The translations under genes and the position numbers were made by a program. This document shows, piece by piece, positions 5,030 to 5,437 of a stretch of 5,437 nt of DNA (the first letter of the stretch is position 1; each line of letters starts with the position of its first letter). The notes beneath the pieces were generated by a model. The model did no database searches, was not told the DNA's origin, and saw only the letters and a list, made by a program, of their open reading frames with translations. Source of the DNA: Candidatus Adiutrix sp. (lineage in GTDB: Bacteria > Desulfobacterota > Desulfarculia > Adiutricales > Adiutricaceae); NCBI GenBank assembly GCA_031273445.1, contig JAISRV010000154.1:1-5437 (forward strand), read 5' to 3'.

Positions 5030-5437
5030 CGAGCAGCCGGAACCGGACGAAATGGAGCCAGTTCCCGTCGGCCGCGAGCTGCGTTCCGGCTTTACCACCG
5101 GAACGTCCGCCGCCGCTGCGGCTGTGGCGGCGGGGCTGATGCTCGCCGGCAAAAGCCGCCCGGAACAAGTGACGGTCATGTTGCCGGGAGGCGGCGAAAT
5201 AACAGTGGCGGTGGCCGAGTCATCCATCCTCAATTCCGATGAGGCCATGGCCGTGGTCGTCAAAGACGGGGGCGACGACCCCGACGTGACCAACGGCGCG
5301 AAAATAGGGGCCATCGTGCGGCGTCTATCTAAAAATGGCCAGGTGCGCATTATAGGCGGCGTGGGCGTCGGCCGGGTCACCAAAGCCGGTTTGGCGCTGC
5401 CGCCGGGGCAGTGGGCCATCAACCCGACGCCCAGACG
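5016..5437 (+). CDS. cbiD: Cobalt-precorrin-5B C1-methyltransferase, N-terminal part (3' end outside window)
   Basis: CbiD methylates C1 of cobalt-precorrin-5B using S-adenosylmethionine, and is typical of the oxygen-independent cobalamin pathway. The frame is open to the window edge and gives 140 whole codons, out of about 360 for the family. Motifs visible in order are LRSGFTTGTSAAAAA (22-36), VVKDGGDDPDVTNGAKI (81-97), GGVGVGRVTKAGL (114-126) and AINPTPR (134-140). The proposed ATG at 5016 lies inside the end of cbiC, which stops at 5029, with a weak GGA 8 bases upstream. That arrangement suggests translational coupling. An alternative ATG at 5052 would drop 12 acidic, proline-rich residues that come before the conserved domain; it cannot be excluded. 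In many relatives the TTGT motif is followed by Cys; here it is Ser 31. Confidence 0.95.
   Translation, partial: MPAIDEQPEPDEMEPVPVGRELRSGFTTGTSAAAAAVAAGLMLAGKSRPEQVTVMLPGGGEITVAVAESSILNSDEAMAVVVKDGGDDPDVTNGAKIGAIVRRLSKNGQVRIIGGVGVGRVTKAGLALPPGQWAINPTPR

Noticed and set aside
4907..5422. A 171-codon open frame on the minus strand
   Set aside because: It is antisense to the end of cbiC and to cbiD, both recognised by strongly conserved motifs.

Overview
The window reads as ordinary bacterial chromosome, moderately G+C rich by eye, with every supported gene on the + strand. It holds five protein genes: the 3' part of uvrC (nucleotide excision repair), a soluble diguanylate cyclase with a GGEEF active site, a gene with two SseB-type N-terminal domains plus an SseB-type C-terminal domain, a complete cbiC/cobH (precorrin-8X methylmutase) and the 5' part of cbiD (cobalt-precorrin-5B C1-methyltransferase). 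The cbiD fragment runs off the window without a stop. CbiD belongs to the oxygen-independent corrin pathway, so the host probably makes cobalamin anaerobically. Together with the c-di-GMP enzyme and the protein sequence style, this suggests an anaerobic or facultative Gram-negative bacterium, perhaps of the deltaproteobacterial (Desulfobacterota-like) kind. That placement is an inference and is weak.

Layout: uvrC ends at 1074. A 468-base gap follows (1075-1542). Its first part carries several hairpins and a probable intrinsic terminator ending near 1275; its second part is AT-rich and carries weak promoter-like hexamers and a perfect 13-bp palindrome upstream of the cyclase gene (1543-2625). 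A 258-base gap (2626-2883) has a good sigma-70-type promoter at 2706-2735 and a leader of about 140 nt in front of the SseB-like gene (2884-4206). A third gap (4207-4372) has a perfect TTGACA -35 hexamer sitting inside two nested inverted repeats, then a TATAAT, then a strong leader hairpin, before cbiC (4373-5029). cbiD starts inside the end of cbiC (14-nt overlap), so the two are translationally linked.

The first three genes have no evident functional link and appear to be separate transcription units. cbiC and cbiD form the start of a cobalamin operon that continues past the right edge. I see no transposase, integrase, CRISPR array, tRNA or rRNA, and no convincing novel multi-gene system. 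The points most worth following are regulatory (the nested operator and leader hairpin of the cbi operon) and domain-level (loss of the inhibitory I-site in the cyclase; duplicated, diverged SseB domains with a basic amphipathic tail).
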